From Actinoplanes xinjiangensis (GTDB taxonomy: Bacteria > Actinomycetota > Actinomycetes > Mycobacteriales > Micromonosporaceae), in NCBI RefSeq assembly GCF_003148685.1, contig NZ_QGGR01000009.1, positions 62,001 to 126,000 of the forward strand: DNA of 64,000 nucleotides. Direction: 5' to 3'. The notes beneath the pieces were generated by a model that saw only the letters and a program-made list of their open reading frames with translations, was not told where the DNA came from and did no database searches. The position numbers were made by a program, and so were the translations under genes. Position 1 is the first letter of the stretch, and every line of letters begins with the position of its first letter. This document shows, piece after piece, positions 17,148 through 26,072 of the stretch.

Positions 17148-17157
17148 GTCAGGTGGA

Positions 17158-19122
17158 TCAGAGGGTGAGGGTCCAGGTGTTGATGTAGCCGGTGTCGGAC
17201 GAGTAGACGTCCTGCGCCTTGAGGCGCCAGGTGCCGTTCGCCGCCTCACTCGACAGGTTGACGGTGTAGGTGGTGCTGATGTTGTCGGTGCCGTCGGAGC
17301 TGGACGTCGCCTTCAGGGCGTAGGTGGATCCGTCCGGTGCGACCAGGTCGAGCTTCACGTCACCGCGGTATGTGTGCACGACGTTCACCGCGACGGTCGA
17401 GGTGGACGACGCGTTGCGGGCGCAGCCGCTGACCGTGATGTCGCTGTGGATCGCGCTGCCGGCGTCCGGGATCGAGACATCGGTGGCGTTGGTCCCGGTG
17501 CAGCTCACCGGCGCGGTCGTCGGCGTCGTGGAGGGCGACGCGGTGGGGGTGGTCCCGGTGCAGGTCGGGTCGGCGGTCTGGGCCGGCACGTTGACCGCGT
17601 CCCAGGCGGCCTTGGTCTTGTTGAACAGACCACAGGTGCTGTCCAGGGCCTTGGCCGAGGTCAGCGTCCAGGTGCGGTACTTCAGGTAGGACGAGCTCGA
17701 CGTCTTCATCAGCATCGCGTTGTAGAAGATCTTGGTGGCGGTCTGGATGCCGACGCCGGTCAGGGCGCCGGTACCGGAGCACCGGGTGCTGGCGGGCTGC
17801 CCGTTGGTCGGGTTCGTGCCCTCGGCGAGCAGGTAGAACCAGTGGTTGCCGGGACCGGCCGCGGCGTGCACCTCCTGGCTCGGGGTGCTGCTGGAGTAGC
17901 AGTTGTCGTCACCGGCGAGCGACGGGTTGTACATGTAGCGGATCGGGCCGCTGCCGACCAGGTTGACCTCCTCGCCGACCTGGTAGTCGAACGGGTCGTT
18001 CGGGTTGGCGGCGAAGGCCTCGGTGGCCGCGCCGAAGACGTCACCGACGAACTCCTGGGTGCCGTTGCCGGAGATGCCGCCCGGGGTGTTGTCGTCGATG
18101 CCGTGGCCGATCTCGTGACCCACCACGTCCAGCGAGGAGATCCACTGGCCGGCGCTGTTCTTGCCGATCTGGACCTGGGTGCCGTCGTAGTAGGCGTTCG
18201 TCTCGTTCAGGCCGACGCGGATCGGCCAGGCGCCGCCGCTGCTGGTGAAGCCGGTACGCCCGAGCCAGCTGGACAGCATGGCCTTCTGCTTCTGCGCGGC
18301 GTAGAACGCGTCGACGCAGCCGGTCTCCTTGTTGGTACCGGTGCCGTTGCCCCACACGTTGTCGGTGCCGCTGAACGTCGTGTTGGTCGACGAGTCCTGG
18401 CAGGTCAGCGTCGTGAGAGACGGGTCCTTCAGGCTGTACGTGCTGCCCGACAGCGTGGTGTCCAGTGCGACCGCGCCGGTGATCCAGCCGGTCCCCGTAC
18501 CGCTGACGTGGGTGATGTTGTCCTTGGTGCGCAGCACCTTGCCGGTGAGCGCGTCGACGTCGACGGTCAGGCGGCTGGCGCTCTCGTCGCCGTGGTCGTC
18601 GATCCGGGTGCCGTTGATGACGGACTCCCAGGCCAGGGCCGGTGTGCCGGTCGTGGCGAGCACGATGAGCCGCGTGCTCTCGACGTTCTTCACGGTCGTG
18701 AGCTCAGCCTTGGCGAGGGGGATCGAGTCGGCCGCGGAGAGCTTCGGGGTGACCGCGAGCCGTCCGATCGGCCGATCCTGCGCGACCGACGTGAACCGGG
18801 TCTGACCGGTGCGGTCGGTGACGACGACGAAGTCACCACCGACGACCGGGAGGCCCTTGTAGGTGCGCTCGTACGGGACGTACTGAAGACTGTCGGTCGA
18901 GATCACCGGGCGCTGCACGAACGCCTCGTCGGCGCCGGCCAGCAGCACCGCGGGCCGATCGGCGATGAGCGCCGCCGCCGAGTCCTTCGCGAGCGCCGCG
19001 ACCGCGGCGGGATCGGTGGGGATCGGTGCCCGGGCGGTAGCCGGTCCGGAGACCGCCACCATCGCCGACGCCGCCGCGGTCGCGGCGGCCAGGGCGATGA
19101 CGACTGGGGTACGGGATTTCAC
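17158..19122 (-). CDS. Secreted M4 (thermolysin-like) metalloprotease with C-terminal P-domain
   Basis: 654 residues, GTG start after GGAGAGGAGAAGG. Order: signal peptide (~1-32, ends PATARA), FTP/propeptide (~35-200), peptidase M4 domain with HEIGH (His336, Glu337, His340) and third ligand Glu357 in QEFVGD, catalytic-His region GPGNHWFYLLAEG, a Thr/Ser/Pro linker, and a proprotein-convertase P-domain over the last ~100 residues (ISTTYTVNL, GTWRLKAQD, WTLTL). Zinc-dependent extracellular endopeptidase. Self-processing of the propeptide is expected from the family. A GGACGG hairpin lies in the upstream region, and a terminator follows. Confidence 0.95.
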   Translation of the reverse strand: MKSRTPVVIALAAATAAASAMVAVSGPATARAPIPTDPAAVAALAKDSAAALIADRPAVLLAGADEAFVQRPVISTDSLQYVPYERTYKGLPVVGGDFVVVTDRTGQTRFTSVAQDRPIGRLAVTPKLSAADSIPLAKAELTTVKNVESTRLIVLATTGTPALAWESVINGTRIDDHGDESASRLTVDVDALTGKVLRTKDNITHVSGTGTGWITGAVALDTTLSGSTYSLKDPSLTTLTCQDSSTNTTFSGTDNVWGNGTGTNKETGCVDAFYAAQKQKAMLSSWLGRTGFTSSGGAWPIRVGLNETNAYYDGTQVQIGKNSAGQWISSLDVVGHEIGHGIDDNTPGGISGNGTQEFVGDVFGAATEAFAANPNDPFDYQVGEEVNLVGSGPIRYMYNPSLAGDDNCYSSSTPSQEVHAAAGPGNHWFYLLAEGTNPTNGQPASTRCSGTGALTGVGIQTATKIFYNAMLMKTSSSSYLKYRTWTLTSAKALDSTCGLFNKTKAAWDAVNVPAQTADPTCTGTTPTASPSTTPTTAPVSCTGTNATDVSIPDAGSAIHSDITVSGCARNASSTSTVAVNVVHTYRGDVKLDLVAPDGSTYALKATSSSDGTDNISTTYTVNLSSEAANGTWRLKAQDVYSSDTGYINTWTLTL

Positions 19123-19271
19123 GCCTTCTCCTCTCCCGCCCGGGGGACTGGCGGGCGGGCTTCAACCGTCCGGGGGGACGGCAGGTCACACCGAGGTGAC
19201 TTGAGGGGAGACGTTATGGATCGACGGGCGTCACCGAATCGGGGAAAACCCTTGCGCTTCTCAGCAGGTGT

Positions 19272-19871
19272 TCAGGAACCGACTTCGCTGACCTCGACGA
19301 AGGGCGCGCCGTTCCACCATTGAGCGTGGACGATGAAGCTCTTCTCGGTCCTGACGAAGTAGACGGCCAGGTTGACGTCCGACCCCTGCTTCTCCACCCG
19401 GTAGCCGTCAGCCGGCGTCGCAGTGACGAGGGACACGGTGCCCTTACTCGTCATCCGGATCACCGCGATGCCGCCCTCGGTGGAGAACGACTTCACATAG
19501 GTCTTCACGCCGTCACTCGTAGTGACTGTCCAGCCGTTCTCCGTGGAGGTCGCCGGCGGTGTGGTGGTGCTCGCGGACCCCGGCGCGGAACTGGACGGCG
19601 ATTTGCTCGGAGGTTTCGGATCGGCCGCCGACGACCGGGTGCGCGACGGTGTGGGCCTCGTCGTCCGGGTCGGGCCTGCGGTCTCCGGCAGCGGAGCGGC
19701 GCTGGTCTCCGCCACGGCGGCCGGCGCGGGGAGCTGGTCGATGTCCGGCAGCTCACCCGAGTCGGCGCGGGCCGCATTGAGAACCGGCGACAGCGCCACC
19801 GAGGAGAGCACGATGCTGGTCGCCGTGGCCACACACCACCCGGCTATCGGCACCCACCTGGAAGATCGCAC
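19272..19871 (-). CDS. Secreted or membrane-anchored Thr/Ser/Pro-rich protein, unknown
   Basis: 199 residues, GTG start. An N-terminal hydrophobic segment (~8-32, AGWCVATATSIVLSSVAL) is a signal peptide or anchor, followed by ~70 residues rich in Pro, Ser and Thr and a folded C-terminal ~85 residues (WTVTTSDGVKTYVKSFSTEG ... WWNGAPFVEVSEVGS). No family is recognised. It is divergent from the two-component operon (36 bp between starts), so it may share control with it. Confidence 0.65.
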   Translation of the reverse strand: MRSSRWVPIAGWCVATATSIVLSSVALSPVLNAARADSGELPDIDQLPAPAAVAETSAAPLPETAGPTRTTRPTPSRTRSSAADPKPPSKSPSSSAPGSASTTTPPATSTENGWTVTTSDGVKTYVKSFSTEGGIAVIRMTSKGTVSLVTATPADGYRVEKQGSDVNLAVYFVRTEKSFIVHAQWWNGAPFVEVSEVGS

Positions 19872-19907
19872 GAGGCCATCCTCTCACCTGGTCCTAAGGT
19901 AATCGCC

Positions 19908-20594
19908 ATGGCGATGATCCTGTTGGTCGAGGACGACCGCATCATCACGGCCGCTCTGACCAGGGCCCTGACCGATGCGGGGCATGTGGTGCGCCCGGTC
20001 GGGCAGGCCGCCCAGGCGTTGAAGATCGTCACCCAGGAGCGGCCCGACCTGGTGATTCTCGACCTCGGACTACCCGATATCGACGGCACCGACGCGCTGC
20101 GGATGATGCGTACCGTCTCCGACGTGCCGGTGATCGTCGCCACCGCCCGCCGGTCCGAGGCGGACATCATCGCGCTGCTGAGCGCCGGCGCCGACGACTA
20201 CGTGACCAAGCCGTTCTCCGGTGGGCACATCCTCGCGCGCATCTCGGCGGTGCTGCGCCGGGCCCGGACCACCATCGAGCAGCAACCCAACGCGATCACG
20301 GTCGGTGAGCTGGTGATCAAGCCGCGGCAGCGCCGGGTCGAGCTTCGCGGCGAGCCGTTGCAACTCACCCGGCGTGAGTTCGACGTCCTCGCGTATCTTG
20401 CCGAACGGGTCGGCCAGGTGATCAGCCGGCGCGAGCTGATGAACCAGGTGTGGCAGCAGGCGCGGATCGGCGAGGAGCAGACCATCGACGTCCACATCTC
20501 CTGGCTGCGCCGCAAACTCGGCGAGACCGCCGCGAAACCGCGTTACCTGCACACCGTACGGGGAGTGGGCGTCATGATGGTCGATCCGCAATGA
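19908..20594 (+). CDS. OmpR/PhoB-family response regulator
   Basis: 228 residues. The receiver domain has the acidic pair EDD (~8-10), phospho-acceptor Asp52 (LDLGLPDIDG), and Lys101 (YVTKPF). The C-terminal winged helix (~130-225) ends with IDVHISWLRRKLGE and YLHTVRGVG. AAGG lies 8 bp before ATG 19908. It overlaps the kinase gene by 4 bp. The direct repeat at 21923-21939 in front of the LPMO gene is a candidate target. Confidence 0.92.
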   Translation: MAMILLVEDDRIITAALTRALTDAGHVVRPVGQAAQALKIVTQERPDLVILDLGLPDIDGTDALRMMRTVSDVPVIVATARRSEADIIALLSAGADDYVTKPFSGGHILARISAVLRRARTTIEQQPNAITVGELVIKPRQRRVELRGEPLQLTRREFDVLAYLAERVGQVISRRELMNQVWQQARIGEEQTIDVHISWLRRKLGETAAKPRYLHTVRGVGVMMVDPQ

Positions 20595-21895
20595 GGTGGG
20601 CGCTCAACCGCCTGGCACTCGCGATCACCTCGATGGTGGCACTCGCCTTCCTCGTGCCGCTCGCCGTCGCGACCCGGCAGATCGCCTACGACCGGGCCAT
20701 CTCCGACGCCCGCCAGCAGGCCACCTCGATGGTGACCGTGCTCGGCGTCGACAGTGACCTGTTCACCCTGACCAACGCGGTCGCCAGCACCGCCGCCGGC
20801 AGCGACGGACGGCTCGCCCTGCACCTGCCCGGCCTCGACCCGATCGGGACGTCGCACCTGACCAAGGCGACCGTGCGGCGCGCCGCGGAGGAACGGCGGG
20901 CCGCCACCGCCGAGATCGAGGGCGGGGTCGCGTACCTCCAGCCGACCGTGCTCACCGACGGACGTACCGTCGTGGTCGAGGTCTTCGTGCCCGGCGACGA
21001 GACGCGGCGGGGCGTCGGTTTCGCCTGGCTCGCCCTCGGTGGCCTGGCGATCGTGCTGGTCGGCGGCTCGACGCTGCTCGCCGACCGGCTCGGCAGCCAG
21101 CTGGTCCGGTCCACCCGCCAGCTCGCGGCCGCGAGCCGGCGCCTCGGCGGTGGCGAACTCAACGAACGGATCACCCCCACCGGGCCGCGCGAACTGCACG
21201 ACGCGGCGAAGGCCTTCAACACCATGGCCGACGATCTGCGGCGGTTGCTGGATCGCGAGCGCGAGCTGGCCGCGGACCTCTCCCACCGATTGCGTACGCC
21301 GCTGACCGGCCTCCGTCTCGATGTGGAGGCGATGCCGCCCGGCCCGATCGCCGAACGGATGCGCCAGGCCTGCGACCTGCTCGACGAGGAGCTGGAGGCG
21401 ATCATCACCGGGGCCCGGCTGGGCAGCATCGAGAAACGCGGCTCGCAGCAGTGCGACCTGGTCGAGGTGCTCGCCGACCGGCTGGCCTTCTGGTCGGTGC
21501 TGGCCGAGGACCAGGAACGGCCCTGGGAGGTGGTCGGCGGCAACGAGCCGGTGCTCCTCCCGATGCCGGCGAGCGAGGTGATCCTGGTGGTGGACGCGCT
21601 GCTCGGCAACGTCTTCTCGCACACCCCGGACGGCACCGCGTTCCGGGTCAGCGTCTCGGCCAGTGGACTGCTCGTCGACGACGCCGGCCCCGGTATCCCC
21701 GACCCGGAACGGGCGGTGACCCGCGGGTTCAGCGGCGCCGGCTCGACCGGACTGGGTCTGGACATCGTGCGCCGGGCCGCCGAGACGGTACGTGGTCAGC
21801 TCGTCATGGACCGTAGTCCGCTGGGGGGTGCCCGCATCGGATTCCTGCTGCACGCGCCCGTTCTCGAGTCCGCTGAACAGCGCAAACGCCGCTGA
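20591..21895 (+). CDS. Sensor histidine kinase, partner of the OmpR-type regulator
   Basis: 434 residues. Two membrane helices (~8-28 and ~140-160) flank a ~110-residue extracellular sensor. A HAMP segment (~160-215) and the HisKA motif DLSHRLRTPLTGLRLD with His232 follow, and the ATPase domain holds ALLGNVFSHTPDG (N box), DDAGPGI and GSTGLGLDIV. ATGA overlap with the regulator shows coupling. The stimulus is unknown; downstream polysaccharide-active genes hint at a polymer or wall-related signal. Confidence 0.9.
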   Translation: MRWALNRLALAITSMVALAFLVPLAVATRQIAYDRAISDARQQATSMVTVLGVDSDLFTLTNAVASTAAGSDGRLALHLPGLDPIGTSHLTKATVRRAAEERRAATAEIEGGVAYLQPTVLTDGRTVVVEVFVPGDETRRGVGFAWLALGGLAIVLVGGSTLLADRLGSQLVRSTRQLAAASRRLGGGELNERITPTGPRELHDAAKAFNTMADDLRRLLDRERELAADLSHRLRTPLTGLRLDVEAMPPGPIAERMRQACDLLDEELEAIITGARLGSIEKRGSQQCDLVEVLADRLAFWSVLAEDQERPWEVVGGNEPVLLPMPASEVILVVDALLGNVFSHTPDGTAFRVSVSASGLLVDDAGPGIPDPERAVTRGFSGAGSTGLGLDIVRRAAETVRGQLVMDRSPLGGARIGFLLHAPVLESAEQRKRR

Positions 21896-21922
21896 TCACG
21901 GCTTTAAAAGGGGTTTCCGGTT

Positions 21923-21958
21923 CCGTTAAGGCCCCGTTATGGCAGCCGCTCCTAATGT
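21923..21958 (+). promoter_or_regulatory. 11-bp direct repeat at the LPMO promoter: candidate OmpR-type site
   Basis: CCGTTA occurs at 21923-21928 and again at 21934-21939, exactly 11 bp apart, the spacing used by OmpR/PhoB-class dimers. A -10-like TAATGT (21953-21958) follows, so the repeats cover the -35 region as expected for activation. The nearest OmpR-type gene pair ends 28 bp upstream. Confidence 0.5.
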
Positions 21959-21999
21959 TCCGCCCTGTAACTGCCAGGTCGAAACACTGGAGAGCTGAC

Positions 22000-22812
22000 A
22001 TGCGCAGGAAGATCGCCTACCCGCTGGCCACCCTCGGGATGGTCGCCTCCTCCCTGGCGGTCGCGTCGTCGCCCGCCCTGGCGCACGGCTACGTCTCCTC
22101 GCCGCCCAGCCGTCAGGCGCAGTGTGCCGCCGGCGCGGTCGCGAACTGTGGCGCCATCCAGTTCGAGCCGCAGAGCGCGGAGGCCCCGAAGGGGTCGAAG
22201 CAGTGCAACGGCGGGGTCGCCGCCTTCCCGGAACTGAACAACGACTCCCTGCCCTGGCGGGCCACCAACGTCGGGAAGTCGGCGACCTTCAACTGGGTCC
22301 TGACCGCCCGGCACCGGACGGCCACCTGGGTGTACTACGTGGACGGCAACCCGATCGCCACCTTCGACGACAAGAACGCCATCCCGTCGGCCACCGTCTC
22401 GCACACCGTCGACCTGAGCCGCTTCTCGGGCCGCAAGACGGTCCTCGCGGTGTGGAACATCGGCGACACCCCGATGGCCTTCTACAACTGCGTGGACGTC
22501 AACATCGGTGGCTCCGGCGGTGGCTCGGCGACCCCGACCGCTCCGCCGGCGACCGCGGCGCCGACGACCCCGCCGGCTACGACGCCGACCACCGCGCCGA
22601 CCACCGCACCCACCACCGCGGCCCCGACCGCGACCGCCGCGCCGACCGGCACGGTTCCGGCGACCGGCACAGCGTGGGCACCCGGAGTGGCGTACAAGAT
22701 CAATGACGTGGTGACCTACGAGGGCGTGTCCTACAAGTGCCGCCAGGCGCACCAGTCGATCCGCAGCTGGGAGCCCGGCATCTGGACGCTCGCCCTCTGG
22801 CTGCCGCTGTGA
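22000..22812 (+). CDS. AA10 lytic polysaccharide monooxygenase with C-terminal CBM5/12-like module
   Basis: 270 residues from ATG 22000 (GGAGAG upstream). The signal peptide is cut after SSPALA so that mature residue 1 is His29 (HGYVSSPPSR), which with His105 (LTARHRTATW) forms the copper histidine brace. Then a Thr/Pro linker (~165-215) and a chitin/cellulose-binding module (AWAPGVAYKINDVVTY, YKCRQAHQSI, PGIWTLW-type aromatics). It oxidatively cleaves crystalline chitin or cellulose outside the cell. The next gene starts inside its stop codon, so the two are co-translated. Confidence 0.93.
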   Translation: MRRKIAYPLATLGMVASSLAVASSPALAHGYVSSPPSRQAQCAAGAVANCGAIQFEPQSAEAPKGSKQCNGGVAAFPELNNDSLPWRATNVGKSATFNWVLTARHRTATWVYYVDGNPIATFDDKNAIPSATVSHTVDLSRFSGRKTVLAVWNIGDTPMAFYNCVDVNIGGSGGGSATPTAPPATAAPTTPPATTPTTAPTTAPTTAAPTATAAPTGTVPATGTAWAPGVAYKINDVVTYEGVSYKCRQAHQSIRSWEPGIWTLALWLPL

Positions 22813-23423
22813 AGCGCCGGGTAGCCGCCGTCCTGGCACTCGCCGCCGCCCCGCTGCTGCTGGGCGCCTGTGGCACCGCGGTCGACAAGCCGGCCCCGCC
22901 GTCGAACACCGCGACACAGGCCGACGTCAAGAACGTCGCCGAGATCACCGCGGGCTCGACGTTCAACGACACCGACGTGATGTTCCTGCAGATGCTGATC
23001 GACAACCTCGAACAGGGTCAGGAGATGGCACGGACCGCGGCCAAGCGGGCCACCCGCCCCCAGGTCGCCGAACTCGCCAAGGCCGTGCAGGTCACCCAGG
23101 CCGACGAGATCAAGCTGATGAAGAGCTGGCTCGCCGAGTGGGACAAGCCGGCCACCCTCGACGAACGGATCAGCCTGCACGCGGATCACGGTGGTATGCC
23201 GAGCACCGGGGACAAGGAGATCGCCTCGTTGACGACGGTGAAGAAGGCACAGTTCGAGACCGCCTTCCTCAACCTCTTCCTGGCGCACCAGCACAACGCC
23301 GTCGAGTTCGCCCAGCTGGAACTCGACAAGGGCGGCAACGAACTGGCCAGATCCTTCGCGGAACGGGTCAAGCAGTCCCGGACCGACCAGGTCCAGCAGA
23401 TGCTCAAGCTGCTCGCGGGCTGA
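22809..23423 (+). CDS. DUF305 family lipoprotein
   Basis: 204 residues starting at GTG 22809, overlapping the LPMO stop by 4 bp. Lipobox LLLGACG places the acylated Cys near residue 20. The mature part has DUF305 ferritin-like helical features (FNDTDVMFLQMLIDNLEQGQEMA, and LFLAHQHNAVEFAQLEL). Paired His/Met residues in such proteins suggest copper binding. Coupling to a copper LPMO invites the idea of copper delivery or protection, which is inference. Confidence 0.85.
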   Translation: MKRRVAAVLALAAAPLLLGACGTAVDKPAPPSNTATQADVKNVAEITAGSTFNDTDVMFLQMLIDNLEQGQEMARTAAKRATRPQVAELAKAVQVTQADEIKLMKSWLAEWDKPATLDERISLHADHGGMPSTGDKEIASLTTVKKAQFETAFLNLFLAHQHNAVEFAQLELDKGGNELARSFAERVKQSRTDQVQQMLKLLAG

Positions 23424-23438
23424 CGTTCGTTCCGTATA

Positions 23439-23465
23439 CGGGGCAGTCCATCACGGACTGCCCCG
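23439..23465 (+). terminator. Rho-independent terminator after the LPMO/DUF305 unit
   Basis: CGGGGCAGTCC (23439-23449) and GGACTGCCCCG (23455-23465) form perfect 11-bp arms with a 5-nt loop followed by TTTT. Confidence 0.85.
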
Positions 23466-23485
23466 TTTTCCGGTTTTCTTACAGA

Positions 23486-24598
23486 ATGATGATTCTGCAC
23501 AGTGGTTCCGCCGTACTCGTCTCGCTCGTCATGGCTGCCACGCCCCTGTGGGACCACCCCGGGTACGACGCCGAGGACAGCCACCACAACCCGGGCGAGA
23601 CCGTGATCACCAGCGACCGGATCCGGCACGTCACACAGAAATGGCAGGTCAGCCTGCGCACCGGTGACGAGAGCTGCTCGGGATTCGGCGAGCCGATCCT
23701 GTCCGGCGGGCGCGTCTACGTCAGCGACCAGCTCGGGATCTCCGCCTACACGGCGGCCACCGGCGCGGTGAGCTGGCGATACGACTGGGCGTACCCCGGC
23801 GACAGCGAGACACCGCGCATCGCCCTCAGCGACGGGCTGCTGATCGTCGCCGGTGGTGACTGCCACTCACAGAGCGACCCGGACGGCGAGATCATCGCCC
23901 TCGACGCCGGAACCGGGCTGCCCCGGTGGAAGCTTCAGGTCGACATCCCGATCCATGCGGTCGTCGTCGACAAGGGGCTCGTCGTCATCTCCGGAGGATC
24001 GCCGTCGGACGAGGACGCGATCATCGCCCACCACGTCCGCGACGGCCGGGAGGCGTGGCGCAAGGACAAGTACCTGGCGGCGGGAGTGTCGGCCGACGGC
24101 ACGATCCTGGCCAGGGTCACCGACGGCTACCAGGTGGCGACCGGCACCACCGCCGCGATCACGATCACCACCGGGACCGTGCGATGGGCCAGGAAGGCGG
24201 ACTGGACCGCGCAGGCCGCGTCACCCGGCGCCGAACGGTTCCTCGTCACCGACAAGACCGGAGTGCTGAGCTCGGTACGGGTGTCCGACGGGCAACCGCA
24301 ATGGACCTCCCCGGCCGGCCCGTCGGAGACGATCGCGGTCGACTCCGCACGCGTCTACCGGGTGTCGGGGCGCGACGTGGAAGCGCTCGGCGTCGCCGAC
24401 GGGAAACGGATCTGGGCCGTCCGGCAGAAGGTCGACGGGGTGCAGCCGGTCACGGCCGGAGGGCTGATCTACGCCGGTGGAGCGGTACTGAACGCTGCGG
24501 ACGGCAAGGTCGCCGGACCCGACCTCACCGGCCGGGTGATCGTTGCCGGCGGGCGGATCCACCAGGTGGTGACCGGACGACTCAGAACCCTCGCCTGA
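23486..24598 (+). CDS. Secreted PQQ-like beta-propeller protein
   Basis: 370 residues; ATG 23486 or 23489. A short hydrophobic N-terminus (ILHSGSAVLVSLVMAATP) looks like a signal peptide. Repeating blades with Trp/Gly motifs follow (TGAVSWRYDW, TGLPRWKLQV, DGREAWRKD, TGTVRWARK, DGQPQWTSP, DGKRIWAV), typical of PQQ-enzyme-like repeats. No catalytic quinoprotein residues are evident, so it is probably a binding or scaffold protein. It begins only 21 bp after a terminator with no Shine-Dalgarno, so its expression may depend on read-through or a leaderless start. Confidence 0.75.
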   Translation: MMILHSGSAVLVSLVMAATPLWDHPGYDAEDSHHNPGETVITSDRIRHVTQKWQVSLRTGDESCSGFGEPILSGGRVYVSDQLGISAYTAATGAVSWRYDWAYPGDSETPRIALSDGLLIVAGGDCHSQSDPDGEIIALDAGTGLPRWKLQVDIPIHAVVVDKGLVVISGGSPSDEDAIIAHHVRDGREAWRKDKYLAAGVSADGTILARVTDGYQVATGTTAAITITTGTVRWARKADWTAQAASPGAERFLVTDKTGVLSSVRVSDGQPQWTSPAGPSETIAVDSARVYRVSGRDVEALGVADGKRIWAVRQKVDGVQPVTAGGLIYAGGAVLNAADGKVAGPDLTGRVIVAGGRIHQVVTGRLRTLA

Positions 24599-24736
24599 GG
24601 CGGAGTATCGGCCGGCCCTCCGGATCGCCGCGGGCGTGGGCGGGTGCGGTTGGGGAGCGGTGGGCCGTACCTCCGCCCGGGGTTGCCGTTGGGTTGTTCC
24701 TGGAGTCTCGGACTTTGCGGTCTTCCACCTGATCCG

Positions 24737-24768
24737 AAGGAGGAGGTGGCGCCGATGGACGGCGCCAC
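24737..24768 (+). promoter_or_regulatory. Leader with strong ribosome site, short ORF and hairpin before an MFS gene
   Basis: AAGGAGGAGG (24737-24746) stands 8 bp before ATG 24755, which opens a 46-codon frame overlapping the pump gene out of frame (ends 24895). That ATG lies in the loop of a hairpin with perfect 9-bp arms GTGGCGCCG (24746-24754) and CGGCGCCAC (24760-24768), followed by TTTCC. Translating ribosomes would disturb the hairpin: a possible attenuator controlling the pump. Confidence 0.45.
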
Positions 24769-24792
24769 TTTCCTTGTGGAGGTGCCGCCGCC

Positions 24793-26025
24793 TTGGCTCC
24801 GATGTTCGCGCCGCTCCGAGAGCGAAACTACCGCCTGTGGGCGGCCGCCGACCTCATCTCGGTCGGCGGCACGTGGATGCAGGTGCTGGCGCTGAACTGG
24901 CTGATCCTGTCGGCCACCGGCTCGGCGACCGCCATGGGCGCGGTCGTCATGCTGCAGTCCCTGCCCGTCCTGCTGCTCGGCAGTTGGGGCGGCGCTCTCG
25001 CCGACCGCCTGCCGGCCCGGCCCCTGCTGATCGCCTTCCAGGCCACGCGGGCGCTGCTCGCACTGGCTCTCCTGCTGCCCGGCGGCAACTGGACGGTCTA
25101 CGCGGTCGCCTTCGCCTCCGGGGTGATCGGCTCCTTCGAAGGCCCGATCCTCGGCCGTTTCGGCTCCGCCCTCGTCTCCAAGGACGCGCTGGCGTCCGCG
25201 CTGGCACTCGGCTCCGTCCTCAGCTCCGCCGGCCGGATCGGCGGCATGGCTCTCGGCGGTGTGCTCATCGGCGTCACCGGCCCGAACGCGCTGTTCGTGA
25301 TCAACGCGCTGTCGTACCTCGCCGTCATCTTCGCCCTGCTCGCCATGCGCCTCGGCGACATGCGGCCGCTCGCCGTCGCTGCCGCCTCCGAGGGCGGTGT
25401 CCTGGCCGGCTTCCGCTACCTCCTGCGCCAGCCGGTGATCCTGGTCGTCCTGGCCCTGTCGTTCGTGCTCGGCTCCCTCGGCCGCAACTACCAGGTGTCG
25501 ATGGCCGCCATGGTCTCCGGCCCGCTGGGTGGATCGTCCGGTTCGTACGGTCTGTTGTCGACGGTCTTCGCCGTCGGCGCCGTCGCGGGCGGCCTGCTGC
25601 TGGCCGGTACCGGGCGCTCCACGCTGCGGGTCCTCGTCGGAACCGGATTCCTGATCAGCGCCCTGCAATTCTGTTCCGGGCTGGCCCCTTCCGTGCTGGG
25701 CTTCGCCGCCCTGATCCTCCCGATCGCCGCCGGCGCCGTCGTCTTCGACACCGTCGTCTCCACCCGCATCCAGCTGGACACGCGCGAGGAGATGCGCGGC
25801 CGCGTCCTCGCCACCGTCGGCATCGTCTCGTCGCTGTCCGGCATCGTCGGAGCCCCGGCGATCGGCTGGCTCTGCGACTCGATGGGCGCCCGAGGGGCCC
25901 TGGTCACGGCCGGCGCGGTCACCACCGTCGCGGCGGTGGTGGGTGGGGTTGCGCTGGTCCGGTTGAAGGGACGCGCCTTGAATTGGTCCGTCCTGCTGGG
26001 CCGCCCCGCCGAACAACCCGCCTGA
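24793..26025 (+). CDS. MFS transporter (enterobactin-exporter/MFS_3-like)
   Basis: 410 residues. TTG 24793 has GGAGG 10 bp upstream; ATG 24802 (MFAPLRERNYRLW) is the alternative. Twelve hydrophobic stretches are expected; motifs include the N-terminal LRERNYRLWAAADLIS, and LADRLPARPLLI after helix 2. Proton-driven efflux of a drug or metabolite is typical. A leader hairpin and short ORF precede it, and a strong terminator follows at 26041. No adjacent regulator gene. Confidence 0.85.
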   Translation: MAPMFAPLRERNYRLWAAADLISVGGTWMQVLALNWLILSATGSATAMGAVVMLQSLPVLLLGSWGGALADRLPARPLLIAFQATRALLALALLLPGGNWTVYAVAFASGVIGSFEGPILGRFGSALVSKDALASALALGSVLSSAGRIGGMALGGVLIGVTGPNALFVINALSYLAVIFALLAMRLGDMRPLAVAAASEGGVLAGFRYLLRQPVILVVLALSFVLGSLGRNYQVSMAAMVSGPLGGSSGSYGLLSTVFAVGAVAGGLLLAGTGRSTLRVLVGTGFLISALQFCSGLAPSVLGFAALILPIAAGAVVFDTVVSTRIQLDTREEMRGRVLATVGIVSSLSGIVGAPAIGWLCDSMGARGALVTAGAVTTVAAVVGGVALVRLKGRALNWSVLLGRPAEQPA

Positions 26026-26040
26026 CTATGAACGCCCCGT

Positions 26041-26072
26041 TGCCGGCCGGTCGATCTCTCGACCGGCCGGCA
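26041..26072 (+). terminator. Terminator after the MFS gene
   Basis: TGCCGGCCGGTCGA (26041-26054) and TCGACCGGCCGGCA (26059-26072) are perfect 14-bp arms with a TCTC loop, 15 bp after the stop. Confidence 0.8.

Noticed and set aside
17374..19323. 649-codon plus-strand frame opposite the M4 protease
   Set aside because: The minus strand has HEIGH, a signal peptide and a P-domain; the plus product has no recognisable order.
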